A DNA stretch of 64,000 nt from Clavaria fumosa (Eukaryota > Basidiomycota > Agaricomycetes > Agaricales > Clavariaceae): contig OX637800.1 of the NCBI GenBank assembly GCA_951802425.1, forward strand, positions 2,356,001 through 2,420,000, written 5' to 3'. The notes beneath the pieces are model-generated. The model saw only the letters and a program-made list of their open reading frames with translations. It did not search any database and was not told the origin of the DNA. Shown here piece after piece: positions 1-9,540 of the stretch. Numbering within the stretch: the stretch's first letter is position 1; each line of letters starts with the position of its first letter. The position numbers and the translations under genes were made by a program.

Positions 1-2
1 AC

Positions 3-461
3 TACAAGAAAGGGAACCTGGTCTGGTTAGACGCCACCAACCTGAACACGGAACGACCAGTAGAAAAACTCACAGACAGAAGAGTTGGCCCTTTCGTGGT
101 CATAGAAAAAGTAGGACCGGCCGCCTACCGACTCAACCTGCCCGCGACTTGGAAAATCCACCCGGTATTTAACGAGGCGCTACTCACGCCATATAAGGAA
201 GGGAAATTCCCCAATCAAACTCCAGACGAGCGCCCACCCCCCGAGCTGATCAACGACCACCTACAGCATGAGGTAGAAGAGGTGTTGAAGAGCCGGAAGC
301 ACAGACGAAAACTGCAGTACCTGGTGAAGTGGACTGGCTATCCCCATGAAGACAACACGTGGGAACCGAAGACGAACCTGAAGGATGCGGCGGAAGCGGT
401 TGCGGACTTCCACCGGAAGCACCCTGAAGCAGCGCGTTCTCTCACGGTGTCCTTCGCCTGA
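3..461 (+). CDS. Element A pol C-terminus: integrase C-terminal domain and chromodomain (partial)
   Basis: This is the open 3' end of a pol polyprotein; its beginning is outside the window. The first part matches the integrase C-terminal region typical of Ty3/gypsy (GPF-VV-KVG-AYRL-LP, then IHPVFNEALLTPY). A chromodomain follows at about 268-430 (HEVEEVLKSR, LQYLVKWTGY, NTWEP, then a closing alpha-helix ending in DFHRKHP). Chromodomains on integrases are known to tether insertion to modified histones. The three aromatic cage positions appear present (the Y/F, W and W of YLVKWTGY and TWEP). No stop or frameshift is seen in the visible part, so this copy may be young. Translation ends with TGA at 459-461. 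Confidence 0.92.
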   Translation, partial: YKKGNLVWLDATNLNTERPVEKLTDRRVGPFVVIEKVGPAAYRLNLPATWKIHPVFNEALLTPYKEGKFPNQTPDERPPPELINDHLQHEVEEVLKSRKHRRKLQYLVKWTGYPHEDNTWEPKTNLKDAAEAVADFHRKHPEAARSLTVSFA

Positions 462-562
462 ACAATCACACACTCAGGGTCGAGCACCTAAAAAGAAAAC
501 CGCAGGTAACTTTGCCGACCGAACACCTTCTTCCTCTCCCCCCACAACCTACACCCACTGCC

Positions 563-1315
563 ATGCCGCCCGAACGCACCCCTCAGACCCCACGCCGCGG
601 AATGTACGCCCGCCGTGCCGCAGGATGGCCGAACCACCTGCCACGCCCCCCTCCCGCTGAAACCACCCGCCAACGACCTGCACTTGACCTACGACCTGGA
701 CCGGACCCGCGAGGCACGCCGCCGGCCCTCCAACGCCCACCGTCGTCCCCTGGGACAACCGCTCGCATGCGCCATATCCTAGATGCGGTGCGGATCCCCC
801 ACGCACGGCGAGTATTAGGACTGGACCCTCCGCCGCTGATGACGGACGACCCCCCTTCACGGATACCGCAGTTCCGACAGAACCGGGAACTCCTGGAGCC
901 CGAGGACGACGTCTGGCTTCGCAGGATGGCCGAACGGCTCAGCGTGAGCTTTAGCCGCGCGATGTGGACCGAGTTACGAGGACTACAATTCGAGCAGCAA
1001 CGACGTGTCCTCCGCGCCTCCCCCATCCTCGTCGAGATATGGGTGAATTCTCGGAGCTCAAGACTGCGATTCGAGGTTCCGTTGCCACCGGAGCCTATCC
1101 TACAAGAAGAATGGGCCGTACACCACAGTCGCACAGGCCCCCCCTGGGTCATACCCGTGTCCACCGACGTCATGACCCCGTGGATTGTCCCCGCCGACGC
1201 CTACGAACACCCCCTCGTACCCGACACACGCGACACGAGTCTCGACCCACCCACCGAACTCGAGCCGCCAACCGAACTACCACCGTGCGAACGCCAGGAG
1301 AGCCCGGAAGCCTAG
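563..1315 (+). CDS. Element A extra ORF, sense strand, unknown function
   Basis: An ATG-initiated ORF of about 250 codons lies between the pol stop and the polypurine tract, on the same strand as pol. The frame stays open upstream to about 512 without an ATG; 563 is the first ATG. The product is rich in proline and arginine (PPERTPQTPRR start), with a more ordered middle (about residues 75-175, including EPEDDVWLRRMAERLSVSFS, then a region with WVNSRSSRLRF) and a Thr/Pro/Glu-rich tail. No protease, polymerase, envelope or zinc-knuckle motif was recognised. Position alone suggests an accessory element protein. High GC content makes long chance ORFs easier, so coding status is moderate; no function is proposed. 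Confidence 0.5.
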   Translation: MPPERTPQTPRRGMYARRAAGWPNHLPRPPPAETTRQRPALDLRPGPDPRGTPPALQRPPSSPGTTARMRHILDAVRIPHARRVLGLDPPPLMTDDPPSRIPQFRQNRELLEPEDDVWLRRMAERLSVSFSRAMWTELRGLQFEQQRRVLRASPILVEIWVNSRSSRLRFEVPLPPEPILQEEWAVHHSRTGPPWVIPVSTDVMTPWIVPADAYEHPLVPDTRDTSLDPPTELEPPTELPPCERQESPEA

Positions 1316-1353
1316 CGGGTCCGTCGGGACGCCGGACCACAGGAGGGGGACTA

Positions 1354-1696
1354 TGTTACAATTTCACCACGTCACCCCCCTCTTTTCCTCTTCACCATAT
1401 CACTGCCCCCCTTTCTACTCTTCACGTCTTCCCTTCTCTCACATCACATGCCTCATGCCGCGCCCCTCCTATGTTATCACATGTGAGTCATCCCCGGCCT
1501 CGCCTCCTATGCACGGACTACACGCTTCCTCCATGCTGCGTTATGATTCACCCCCCCGTAGTATATAAGTAGCCGTATCTACCTGTAACAATCCCTTAGG
1601 TTGTTACTTTCCTATCACACATTTCCTTTGCTCCCATTCGGCCGACTCTGCCTGAGTCCCTCGAACACCCGGGAGTCAACGCGACTATTGTTGACA
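1354..1696 (+). repeat. Element A 3' LTR (about 343 bp)
   Basis: It starts TGTTACAATTTCACC just after a purine tract and ends ...TTGTTGACA. An alternative end at 1590 (TGTAACA, perfect inverse of TGTTACA) is rejected because the TATA-like box at 1562 would then leave no room for R and U5, and because element B homology resumes only at 1697. The partner LTR is outside the window. Confidence 0.7.
1562..1569 (+). promoter_or_regulatory. TATA-like box of element A LTR
   Basis: TATATAAG lies about 128 bp before the LTR end, the expected place for the U3 promoter. The transcript start would be about 25-30 bp downstream. Inferred from sequence only. Confidence 0.5.
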
Positions 1697-3113
1697 TCAT
1701 GGACCTCCCGACATTCCCCTACCACCTCGCGAACCCCCCTACACTCTTCCGAAACCCGCTATCAACTTCCGAACACCTCTCAGGCCTCCATCATCTCCTC
1801 ACGACACTCGCGATCATACCACCATACTCGCGTCACCTCCCGCCACCTCACCTTACGCGTACTCACCGCCGAACCCACTATTCGATGCTCAACACGCTCT
1901 TACACGACTCCTGCAGCGACACGTGACTTGCCGCACGGCACACCGGCGTTACTCGTGTTACTCGCATTACCAGCATTACTCACGTGACATACCGCCCAAA
2001 GACCGCCCAAGGTCACCTGCCTCACCAGCGCCGTCCACGTGACCGCTTGCCTGACCGCGCGACCTTAACGATGAAACGTGCCACCGGCGGTCAAGCTGTG
2101 TATCCTTTCAAATTATGTTCTCCCTTCTTCTTCTCAGTCATCTATAACTGCATTAGCCCTGGACCAAGCCCCTCTGCCCAGTCATAGTTACACATATGCT
2201 TATTTAGTTAGGTCACGACCCATGACTGGTCACGTCCGCGACCTTACCTATGCTTAGTTTACCCCTCGCGATCTTAGTAGAACACGCGCACGGTCACTCT
2301 ACGACTAGTTATACCCCGTACTACTATAGTCTTGTCGCCTGGCGCTCTCTGTACTTTCCCTTTCTCGTCATACTCCCTGCACGTACGTATATATAAGGTC
2401 TCACATGTACTTATGGTACTCTAGACTTGATATTGACGCACATTGGTTTAAGCTTGAGGCTAGTACGCCCTTTGAGCTTGGAACCATCGCGATTGATAGG
2501 TCTTGTCTCTCTTGGTGACCACAAGACCACCAAGACACACTCTACTCTGTTCTAACTCGCCCTCTGCGCTCGTACAACTCGCGCGATCCAAGTATTCTCT
2601 ATTATTCGTCTTGGTACTGATCTTAGAACCCTACAGGTTCACCTGTCGGTTGGCAAAGTCATCGCCTTCACCAACACATTCCTCAACACCGTCGCGACCA
2701 CCGCGACCTTTCCAACATTGTCTATCTCTTTCACCTCGTCTTCTTCCTTCTCTACGCTTCGTTGGTCGACCTCGCGACCTTCTCAGCATTGTCACTTTCT
2801 CCCACCTCGTCTATTTCTTTCTTCACGCTTCATTGGTCAACTTCGCGACCCTCTCAGCGTCACCCATTTCCTCCCTCCTCATCAATTTCCTCCTTTACAC
2901 TTCGTCTACCGACTTCGCAACCTTCCTAACGACGTCTTCCTCTTTTATACTTGTCTTCCTTCGCTCTTACATCTTCTCAGACGTCTTCGCAACCTTCCGG
3001 GACCGAGCATTCTCGACTGTGCTCTACAGTTGATTGGTCTTAGCGAGTTTCCAGCATAGGTCACCAACAAGTCGATCTCCGACACTACTGTCGAGACGGG
3101 ACAGGCCCTAACA
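1697..3113 (+). repeat. Element B 5' LTR, lacking its first 47 bp
   Basis: It aligns end to end with 19264-20680, with roughly 35-40 substitutions by eye, nearly all transitions at CpG. The terminus is GGCCCTAACA. The missing 5' end is explained by insertion of element A at this point. A TATA-like box TATATATAAG lies at 2388-2397. Confidence 0.93.
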
Positions 3114-3169
3114 TAATATCAAGTCTCCCCCTCGCCCCACCACTCAACACCCGGATAACACAAACCATT

Positions 3170-3321
3170 ATGTCTTCCAGTCACACTCCTCCCCAACCAA
3201 CCACTCATCACTTCCAGACATGCACAGGTAGCCGCGCGATCACTCCAATGATCTTGGAGACTACTCGCGAGCCGCCTACCACCATTCAAGAGCGACCCGC
3301 ATCCGTCGTTCAATCACAGCC
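3170..3321 (+). pseudogene. Element B gag, 5' piece (split by element C)
   Basis: The ATG at 3170 starts 57 bp after the LTR end and encodes a Ser/Thr/Pro-rich leader (MSSSHTPPQP...). The frame stops being gag at 3321, where element C begins. Position 3321 is the second base of a proline codon that is completed at 11482, after the duplicated CAGCC. The two halves are separated by 8.2 kb and no longer make one product. Confidence 0.85.
3317..3321 (+). repeat. Target-site duplication of element C, left copy
   Basis: CAGCC, identical to 11477-11481. The 5-bp length is typical of Ty3/gypsy integrases. Confidence 0.93.
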
Positions 3322-4046
3322 TGTCACGGTCCTAACAAGGTTAGCGGCGAAGGGGTTAGCGGAGCGGAGCGGAGATATTCTATCGGAGTCCAGTCGGAGT
3401 CCGATATCGGAGAAACGGAGAAGTAAACACAAGGAAGAGAGACTTATGGGACTGCGGCCTCAACATATGTGTTGTGCCACCGCGTATATACGTGTCCCTA
3501 TTTATCAAACAAGAACAATACCTAAGGGAGGATCAGAACACAAGTCAAAACTCCAAAGTTGATCGGAGTCCGTCGGAGTTGGTCGGAGTTGATCGGATGA
3601 CGTGGAGAACGTCAAGGACGATGAGGACGAAAGCTCAGAGATGTTTTTAGGATCAAGAGACGTTAATATTCGAACTGAGGAGCAGGGAGATACAGGTGGA
3701 AACTTATACTGCAAGGACAGAGTATAGGAGTAATGTGAAACAATGTACTTATCAAATTACTAGGAGAGTTTCACCACTTGTGCCTGTGCAATTTTCTTGG
3801 AACAAAGAAACAACAAAAAAAGCGACTCCCATGGGTCAAGGGTATCCTCTCAGTAGTGAACAGAATGAGGGGATGGAGGGAGAAGGTTCTAGAATGAAGT
3901 CCGAATGGTCCGAAGGTCGGCGGAGTAAAGTCCGATGAAGATGCAGAGCGGGGCGTACGGAGTTACGGCGGAGCGGATCGGAGTTGGTACGGAGCTCGGA
4001 GTCCGGGGCGGGGATAGTGCTTATGCAAGCGGATGGGGTCGTAACA
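3322..4046 (-). repeat. Element C 3' LTR (725 bp)
   Basis: Read on the minus strand it starts TGTTACGACCCC and ends GGACCGTGACA. It differs from its partner by a 5-bp GCGGA insertion near 3362 and about 14 substitutions, mostly CpG transitions. Confidence 0.95.
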
Positions 4047-4274
4047 GTATCCCCCTCTTAGGGTCGAACCCCTGAGACCCTGTGGCCAAAGTCCGCGTGA
4101 ACACGTGGCTCCCATATCAAGTTAGCACCGGAGTTTTTCGGCGCTTCGATTGGAGTCCGAAATTTTTTTGGGGGTTAAAACGATTGTGTGTGTCGCACTC
4201 CGCTTTTCTCTTCCTTAATTCATCACTCCCACCACTCGCCCCTAACACGGGCAATTCCTTTCAAAAAACTTATC

Positions 4275-5254
4275 ATGTCCAACACGCAATTGACGCCCGG
4301 AGCCGGGCCCAGTCGCCCCTCCCGCCCTCGCCCACGACCCGTCGTCGCCGCCCCCACGCAACCTCGCGCGGTGGACGAGGACCCCGAGATCGCTGCCCTC
4401 ACGAAGAAAATTAACGCGTTGAGGGAGAAAAGGGCGAGGGAGGAGGAGGAGCGACGGAGGCGGGAGGAGGAGGAGCGGAAAGCGAGGGAGGCAGCGGATA
4501 GGGTGCGGCGGGAGGAGCTGGAGAGGGCGAAGGCGGTGGAGGCGAAGCGGAGGGCGGCGGAGGTGGCGCGGGAGCAAGGGGTGGGGAGGAAGCGGTCTCC
4601 GACACCGGAGACGGAGGCGGATCGTGCGGAGTGCGCACGATGCCATAGGTTGGGGGTGGCCTGTGTGTGGCCGAGTGGGGGGCGGGGGACGGCCTGCAAC
4701 GCCTGTGCGGGGGCGAAGCAGAAGTGCGGAGGAGGAGAGGCGGAGAGGCCGGAGCGGAAAAAGGCGAAGGGGACGCGGAGTCGGAGGAGGATAGGGCGGA
4801 GATGTGGGTGCCGCGGGGTTGGCGGATGGAGGAGGAGGTTAAAAATTTGATGCAGGCCACGCATAGCGTGGTCCTGAGGGGGGTGTTTGCGATGGAGGAG
4901 TGGAGGGCGGAGGCCGCAGCGGAGCGGAAGGCCGCGGCGGAGGATCGGAAGATTCTCCGCGGGATTTTGGAGAAGTGGGGGAAGAGGATGGAGGTGGCGG
5001 AGAAGGCGGAGGCAGTGGAGGAGGTGAGGAAGGAGAAGGCAGAGGTTCTGAGGGCGGAGGCGGAGGAAGCGGAGGCGGAGGACATGGTGGTGGAGGTGAC
5101 GGGGAAGGAGAAGGAGAAGGGAAAGGCGAAGGAGGTGGGGTCGGAGAAAGAGGCGGAGGAAGAGGCGGAGGCAGGAGAAGTGGGAGCGGAGTCCGGGCTT
5201 AAGGAGCCTGAAGGAATTTTGCAGGCGTCGCCCGGCTCGCCCCCCTCCACCTAA
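4275..5254 (+). CDS. Element C antisense accessory ORF: coiled coil, Zn2Cys6-like motif, coiled coil
   Basis: It lies between element C's chromodomain and 3' LTR, opposite to pol. The ATG at 4275 gives MSNTQLTPGAGPSRPS, then a long Arg/Glu helix (4400-4590), then the cluster CARCHRLGVAC followed after ten residues by CNACAGAKQKC (CX2CX6CX10CX2CX6C). The frame then changes by one base near 4760. The downstream frame (AESEEDRAEMWVPRGWRMEE...) carries a conserved-looking WRMEEEVKNLMQATHSVV segment and another Glu/Lys/Ala coiled coil to the stop at 5252-5254. Unlike the related gene in element B no introns are apparent. The frame change is either a short intron missed by eye or an inactivating indel. 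Confidence 0.6.
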
Positions 5255-5594
5255 AAAATAAAAATTTTATATACTTGTATTTATTGTTTCTTTTTCCTTT
5301 TTTATAAATTTTTTGTTTTTTATCTTTGAACTCGAGTGAAAAGTAAGCGGAGTGAAAGGAAAATAAAGTAAGACAACATGGAGAAGACGAAGAGAGGTTC
5401 GGAGTTGGACTTGGGAGAAAAAATCAAAGGTTCGGAGTTTACGGAGAAAAGGAATAAGAAGAAAGGAGGTTTTTTAGAGTTTTCGGAGTTTTCGGAGACA
5501 GGAACAGAGAGAGAGACAGAGAGACAGAAATACAGATTTTTTTTTTTTTTTTTTGAAGAAGACGGAGAAGCGAGAGATGGAGTAGTATAGAACA

Positions 5595-5742
5595 GAAAAT
5601 GTACGTAAGTAGAAGCATAAGAGAGATTTCGGGGTATCGGAGTGAACGGAGAAAAGAGACGGAATTGGATTGAATGGAAAATGTACGTAAATAGAAGCAT
5701 AAGAGAAATTTCGGGGTATCAGAGTGAACGGGGAAAGGTCTA
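5595..5742 (+). repeat. 82-bp tandem duplication in element C 3' region
   Basis: GAAAATGTACGTAA begins at 5595 and again at 5677; the following 60 bases match with a few CpG-type differences. The surrounding stretch 5255-5739 holds no supported gene; it has an AT-rich start, an 18-T run (5537-5554) and GAGA-rich sequence. Confidence 0.8.
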
Positions 5743-7206
5743 GAGGGTATTGAGAGGTCCAGGCTTGTTCGGATAAGCTTGGTGGAAATCTGAAACGGCC
5801 TCGGAGGCATGGACAAGTTCCGTAGCGGGAAGCCAGGATGTTTCCTCATCGGTTCCTTCGTATCCGGACCACCGCACCAGGTATAGGAGTTTGCAGGTGT
5901 GGCATTTGTCGATCTTGGAGTCGAGCACTTCGGAGATTTCGTGCTCTAAGTCTCCATCGATCTCTACTGGAGGAGGCGGGGTGATGGTACGATTCGGAAT
6001 TGTATTCGGAGTGACTGGCTCCAGCATGGAAATGTGGAAGACGGGGTGGACGGCTCACATGGCCTCGGGGAGTCGGAGTACGAAGGAGTGCGAACCGGCC
6101 TCTCCGATGATCTCGAAAGGTCTGAGGAACTTGTCGGAGAGTTTTTTGGAGGGTCTGGTCATACGGAAAAACTTCGCCTTTACGTATACTCGGTTTCCGA
6201 CCTTAAACTCCGGTGCCGGAGTCTGACGTTTGTCTGCCGGACCCTGATAGCGACTCTGCGCTTCAGCGATTTGGTTACGGAGTTCTTGGTGCAGCTGATC
6301 CAAGTCTACAGTGAGCTCTCGGGCACGGATCGAAGTTACTTCGCGTTCGGGAAATACCGAGATATTCGGATGATAACCCTTGCTCGCGAAGAACGGAGAA
6401 ACCCCAGTGGTGGCGCTCAGGGCATTGTTGTAGGCAAACTCGGCGAGGGGTAGAAGCTGCGACCAGTTGTCCTGCTGGTAATTGCAGTAACAACGGAGGT
6501 ATTGTTCCAACGTCTGGTTAGTCCGCTCCGTCTGTCCGTTGCCCTCCGGATGATATCCGGAGGTGAAGTGTAAAGTCATGTCCAGGACTTTACCCAACGA
6601 GCGAAAAAAACGGGAAACGAACTCGGAGCCGCGATTGGAGGTGACATGCGACGGAACTCCATGTTTCGAGAAGACGTGGAATACGAATAGACGGGCCAAC
6701 TCCGCAGAGTTCACTTCATCGGTCGTCGGGATGAAGATTCCCTGCTTCGTAAACCTATCAACAACCACCAATATTGCGGTAAAACTGGAGCTCTCAGGGA
6801 GTTGCTCGATGAAATCCATCAAAATGGAATTCCACGGTTTCTCGGGTATGGGTAGCTGCTTGAGCGTTCCATATGGCTTATGCCGAGGGGCTTTCGCCCT
6901 ACCACAAGTCGTGCAAGACTTGCAAAAGTCCGATACAAATCCTCGGAGTTTCGGCCAGGTATAATCCCTGAAGACCAAGGCCGTAGTCTTGGTCCGACCG
7001 AAATGTCCGGCAAGCAGGTGATCATGTCTCGCGCGTAAAATGCGGAGTCGGAGGTCATTGACGTCCAGTACATAAATCCGTCCGTGCTTGCGGAGAAGTC
7101 CGTCGTCGTCCATGGACCACTTAGGGTCCGCGGAGTTCGAGCGGAGGTCTTCTAGGATCGAGCAAGAGTCCAGACCGGATGTCCTCTCGGAGTTGATGAT
7201 CGTCAA
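5740..7206 (-). pseudogene. Element C integrase and chromodomain, interrupted by a stop codon
   Basis: Zinc-binding region: HDHLLAGHFG ... CKSCTTCGRAK (HHCC). Catalytic core: D in LMDFIEQLPE, D in SNRGSEFVSRFF (the usual SDRGS has become SNRGS, so the second Asp is replaced by Asn), and E in HPEGNGQTERTNQTLEQY. The C-terminal part ends LRLPEAM then TGA at 6055-6057, where relatives continue with an Arg (CGA) before AVHPVFHISMLEP. The chromodomain follows in the same frame (HEISEVLDSK, LLYLVRWSGY). Both a lost catalytic residue and the stop mark this copy as inactive. The start given is simply the open frame after the upstream frameshift. Confidence 0.88.
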
Positions 7207-9403
7207 TCACAAACGACGCGCGGAGTGCGGGTACGTAAAGCGACGAAGCTCGGAGAGACGATATCAATTGTTCGCTGGAGAACATCGGCCGGAGGTTTTG
7301 CGGATTGACACGGGCATAGTCGCTATCCCCCTCTTTGGGATAGATGTCCCAACGTCTAGTCAATGCATTGGGTTTCATTCCGAGGCGCCCGGGGCGGAAT
7401 CGGATCACGAAATTGAACTGGGAAAGGAACTCCGACCACCTGGCTTGACGCCGGGTGAGCAGGCGGACTGTGGAGAAGTACTCTAGGTTCTTGTGGTCAG
7501 TAACAACGTTGACCGGAATTCCAGAACCTTCGAGATAGTGCCTCCAAGCGGTAAACGCCTCAAATATAGCGAGAAGTTCCTTATCGCGGGTGTCATAGTT
7601 CAGTTCGGAGACGCCTAGGGTGCAGGAATGAAAAGCGATAGGGTGGACTTCACCGTCGGAGGCGACCATAGAAAGTATCGCGGTGACAGCGTAGTCCGAG
7701 GCGTCCGTTTCGACTATCAGCGGAGCTCCAGGTATGAAGTGCGAGAGGATCGGAGCCGTGGAGAACGCGGTTTTTAGATAGTCAAACACGGACTGGCAAT
7801 CGTCGGACCACTGCCACTCGATGTTTTTATGCGTCAAGCGGTTCATCGGAGCGACGATCTCGGAATAGCCATGGACGAAGCGGCGGTAGAAATTGGCGAA
7901 CCCGAGGAAGGACTGGACATCCTTGACCTTCCGCGGAGTCGGCCAATCCTGTATAGTTTTCACTTTAGCCGTGTCCATAGAAAGTCCGGACGGAGATAAA
8001 ACAAATCCGAGATACTCCACGGTTTCAGCGTGAAATTCACACTTAGCCAGGTTCAGGAAGAGACCGTGCTCCCAGAGCCTTCGGAGTACCTCTCGGACGT
8101 GCTCAACATGTTGTTTCGGATCCTCAGAGTAAATTAGGATGTCGTCGAGGTAGACGACCATGAACATGTCGAGAAGGTCGGAGAATATGTCATTCATAAA
8201 GTGCTGGAATGTGGCGGGCGCGTTTGTGAGCCCGAAAGGCATCACACACCATTCAAAGGATCCGTATCGGGTGCGGAATGCGGTCTTCCATTCGTCACCC
8301 TCAGCGATACAGACCAGGTGATACGCGTGTTGGAGGTCGAGTTTTGTATAGATTCGGGCTTTTCCTGGAACGTCGAGAAGATCTTTAGTCAGCGGGAGCG
8401 GATAACGGTCTTTTTTGGTCAATTTATTGAGACCACGGAAATCAACGCATAATCGGAGTGTTCTGTTCTTCTTCCAGACAAAGAGCACAGGTGCTCTGTG
8501 CGGAGAACGGCTTGGACGGATAAATCCGATGCGGAGGTGCTCATCCAAAAACTCGCGGAGTTTGCTGAGTTCAGACTGCAACAGAGAGTAGACCGCACCT
8601 GGCAGAGGGGATTGGCCATCCAGCAGGTTGATCTTTAAATCATACGGTCGATGCGGAGCAAGGGTATCTGCCTTCTTTTTACTGAAGACATCTGGGAAGT
8701 CCCTGTACTCCTCCAGAACGGAGAGGAGGTCCTGGGGGGTGGTGTCGGGGACGTTGAACGAAGCGGAGGCCGCACGCGCGGACTCGCTCGACAACGTCAT
8801 GCCAAAGACTTGGGACCTGCGAAGTCCACAAGCTGTGACGAATGCGGCAGCATTCACAAAAGAAACTTTGGGTGTCTCCTGGAGAGACGGAGTAGACGGA
8901 AAGGTCAGAGACTGGGTCAAAGACGGAGACAGAGGCAGAGATGGAGACAGAGTCCGGGTCTGGTTCGGAGTCGCTGCAGACGACATTTGAACCGGAGCAC
9001 ACGGAGCGGAGACAGACAGAGGGACAGAGGTGGACAGAGGGACAGAGTGGAGAGTGCTGGCCGGTGCACCCTCTGGATCAGATTTCGGAGTTTTCTCCTC
9101 TTTCGTAGATGGTCTGGGCTTTATCTGGCCAGTAATCCAGTCAACCAGCGGGTTGTTTTGGAACAGCCAATTCATTCCCAAGATCACATCACTAGAGGGA
9201 TCAAGATCGGTAACTACACACAAGACGTCGGTCGGATCCATGGCGGAGAGCCGAATGGATAACCAGACCGCTTCGGTAACCCATACGGAGGTGGTCCCGT
9301 TAATAAAAACGACCTCCCGAGGGGTCACCGGAGTTTTTGGAAGACGGAAGCGAGAAGCAAATTTGGCGTCAATGAAACAAAGTTCAGCGCCGGAGTCTAT
9401 CAT
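7121..9403 (-). CDS. Element C pol: protease, reverse transcriptase, RNase H
   Basis: Protease active site MIDSGAELCFID is at the very start. Reverse transcriptase shows FIRPSRSPHRAPVLF, KLDLQHAYHLV and the catalytic [12 protein letters not shown]. RNase H begins VETDASDYAVTAIL and includes YDTRDKELLAIFEAF. The frame runs off at 7121 after EDIRSG, whereas the integrase continues in another frame from about 7175, so a small indel separates them. Upstream of 9403 the same frame is open back to a TGA near 9510 and would connect to the gag end through a -1 shift at a run of seven A (minus strand, 9547-9553). The first ATG of the open stretch is used as start; the real polyprotein would begin in gag. 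Confidence 0.88.
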   Translation of the reverse strand: MIDSGAELCFIDAKFASRFRLPKTPVTPREVVFINGTTSVWVTEAVWLSIRLSAMDPTDVLCVVTDLDPSSDVILGMNWLFQNNPLVDWITGQIKPRPSTKEEKTPKSDPEGAPASTLHSVPLSTSVPLSVSAPCAPVQMSSAATPNQTRTLSPSLPLSPSLTQSLTFPSTPSLQETPKVSFVNAAAFVTACGLRRSQVFGMTLSSESARAASASFNVPDTTPQDLLSVLEEYRDFPDVFSKKKADTLAPHRPYDLKINLLDGQSPLPGAVYSLLQSELSKLREFLDEHLRIGFIRPSRSPHRAPVLFVWKKNRTLRLCVDFRGLNKLTKKDRYPLPLTKDLLDVPGKARIYTKLDLQHAYHLVCIAEGDEWKTAFRTRYGSFEWCVMPFGLTNAPATFQHFMNDIFSDLLDMFMVVYLDDILIYSEDPKQHVEHVREVLRRLWEHGLFLNLAKCEFHAETVEYLGFVLSPSGLSMDTAKVKTIQDWPTPRKVKDVQSFLGFANFYRRFVHGYSEIVAPMNRLTHKNIEWQWSDDCQSVFDYLKTAFSTAPILSHFIPGAPLIVETDASDYAVTAILSMVASDGEVHPIAFHSCTLGVSELNYDTRDKELLAIFEAFTAWRHYLEGSGIPVNVVTDHKNLEYFSTVRLLTRRQARWSEFLSQFNFVIRFRPGRLGMKPNALTRRWDIYPKEGDSDYARVNPQNLRPMFSSEQLISSLRASSLYVPALRASFVIDDHQLREDIRSGLLLDPRRPPLELRGP

Positions 9404-9540
9404 AGCTTTGAACAGAGACGAAATAGAAGGAGAGGAGGCAAGAAGGGAAAGAGAACGATGAAAGGAAAGGGTATCGAGTATCGGTTCCGTACGATCAGAG
9501 TCGGAGCAGCCGGAGAGTCATACTATGCTCTCTGGGCTGC

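Larger units (their letters stand above)
1..1696 (+). mobile_element. Element A: 3' end of a Ty3/gypsy chromovirus inserted in the 5' LTR of element B
   Basis: The window opens inside the integrase C-terminus of a chromodomain Ty3/gypsy element. Pol ends at 461, an extra sense ORF follows (563-1315), then a purine tract (AGGAGGGGGACTA, 1341-1353) and an LTR starting with TG at 1354. The base after the proposed LTR end (1696, ...GACA) is exactly where homology to element B's intact 3' LTR begins (1697 = 19264). This means A inserted 47 bp into B's 5' LTR, with the missing 47 bp and A's own 5' half lying left of the window. The insertion order is inference; the homology boundary is seen directly. 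Confidence 0.85.

Noticed and set aside
1584..1608. TGTAACA / TTGTTAC as the end of element A LTR
   Set aside because: Too close to the TATA-like box and 106 bp short of the point where element B homology resumes; better read as an internal hairpin.
1699..3059. Several ORFs of 60-180 codons in the element B LTR, repeated in the 3' LTR
   Set aside because: They lie within an LTR, are Ser/Phe/Leu-rich low-complexity translations of pyrimidine tracts, and changes between copies do not favour synonymous sites.
4052..4090. Minus-strand GGTTCGACCC, resembling a tRNA B box or T-arm
   Set aside because: No A box, acceptor stem or anticodon arm can be folded at the right distances.
4411..5250. Long minus-strand ORF (279 codons) opposite element C's accessory ORF
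   Set aside because: Ser/Pro/Ala-only composition; a shadow of a purine-rich coding strand.
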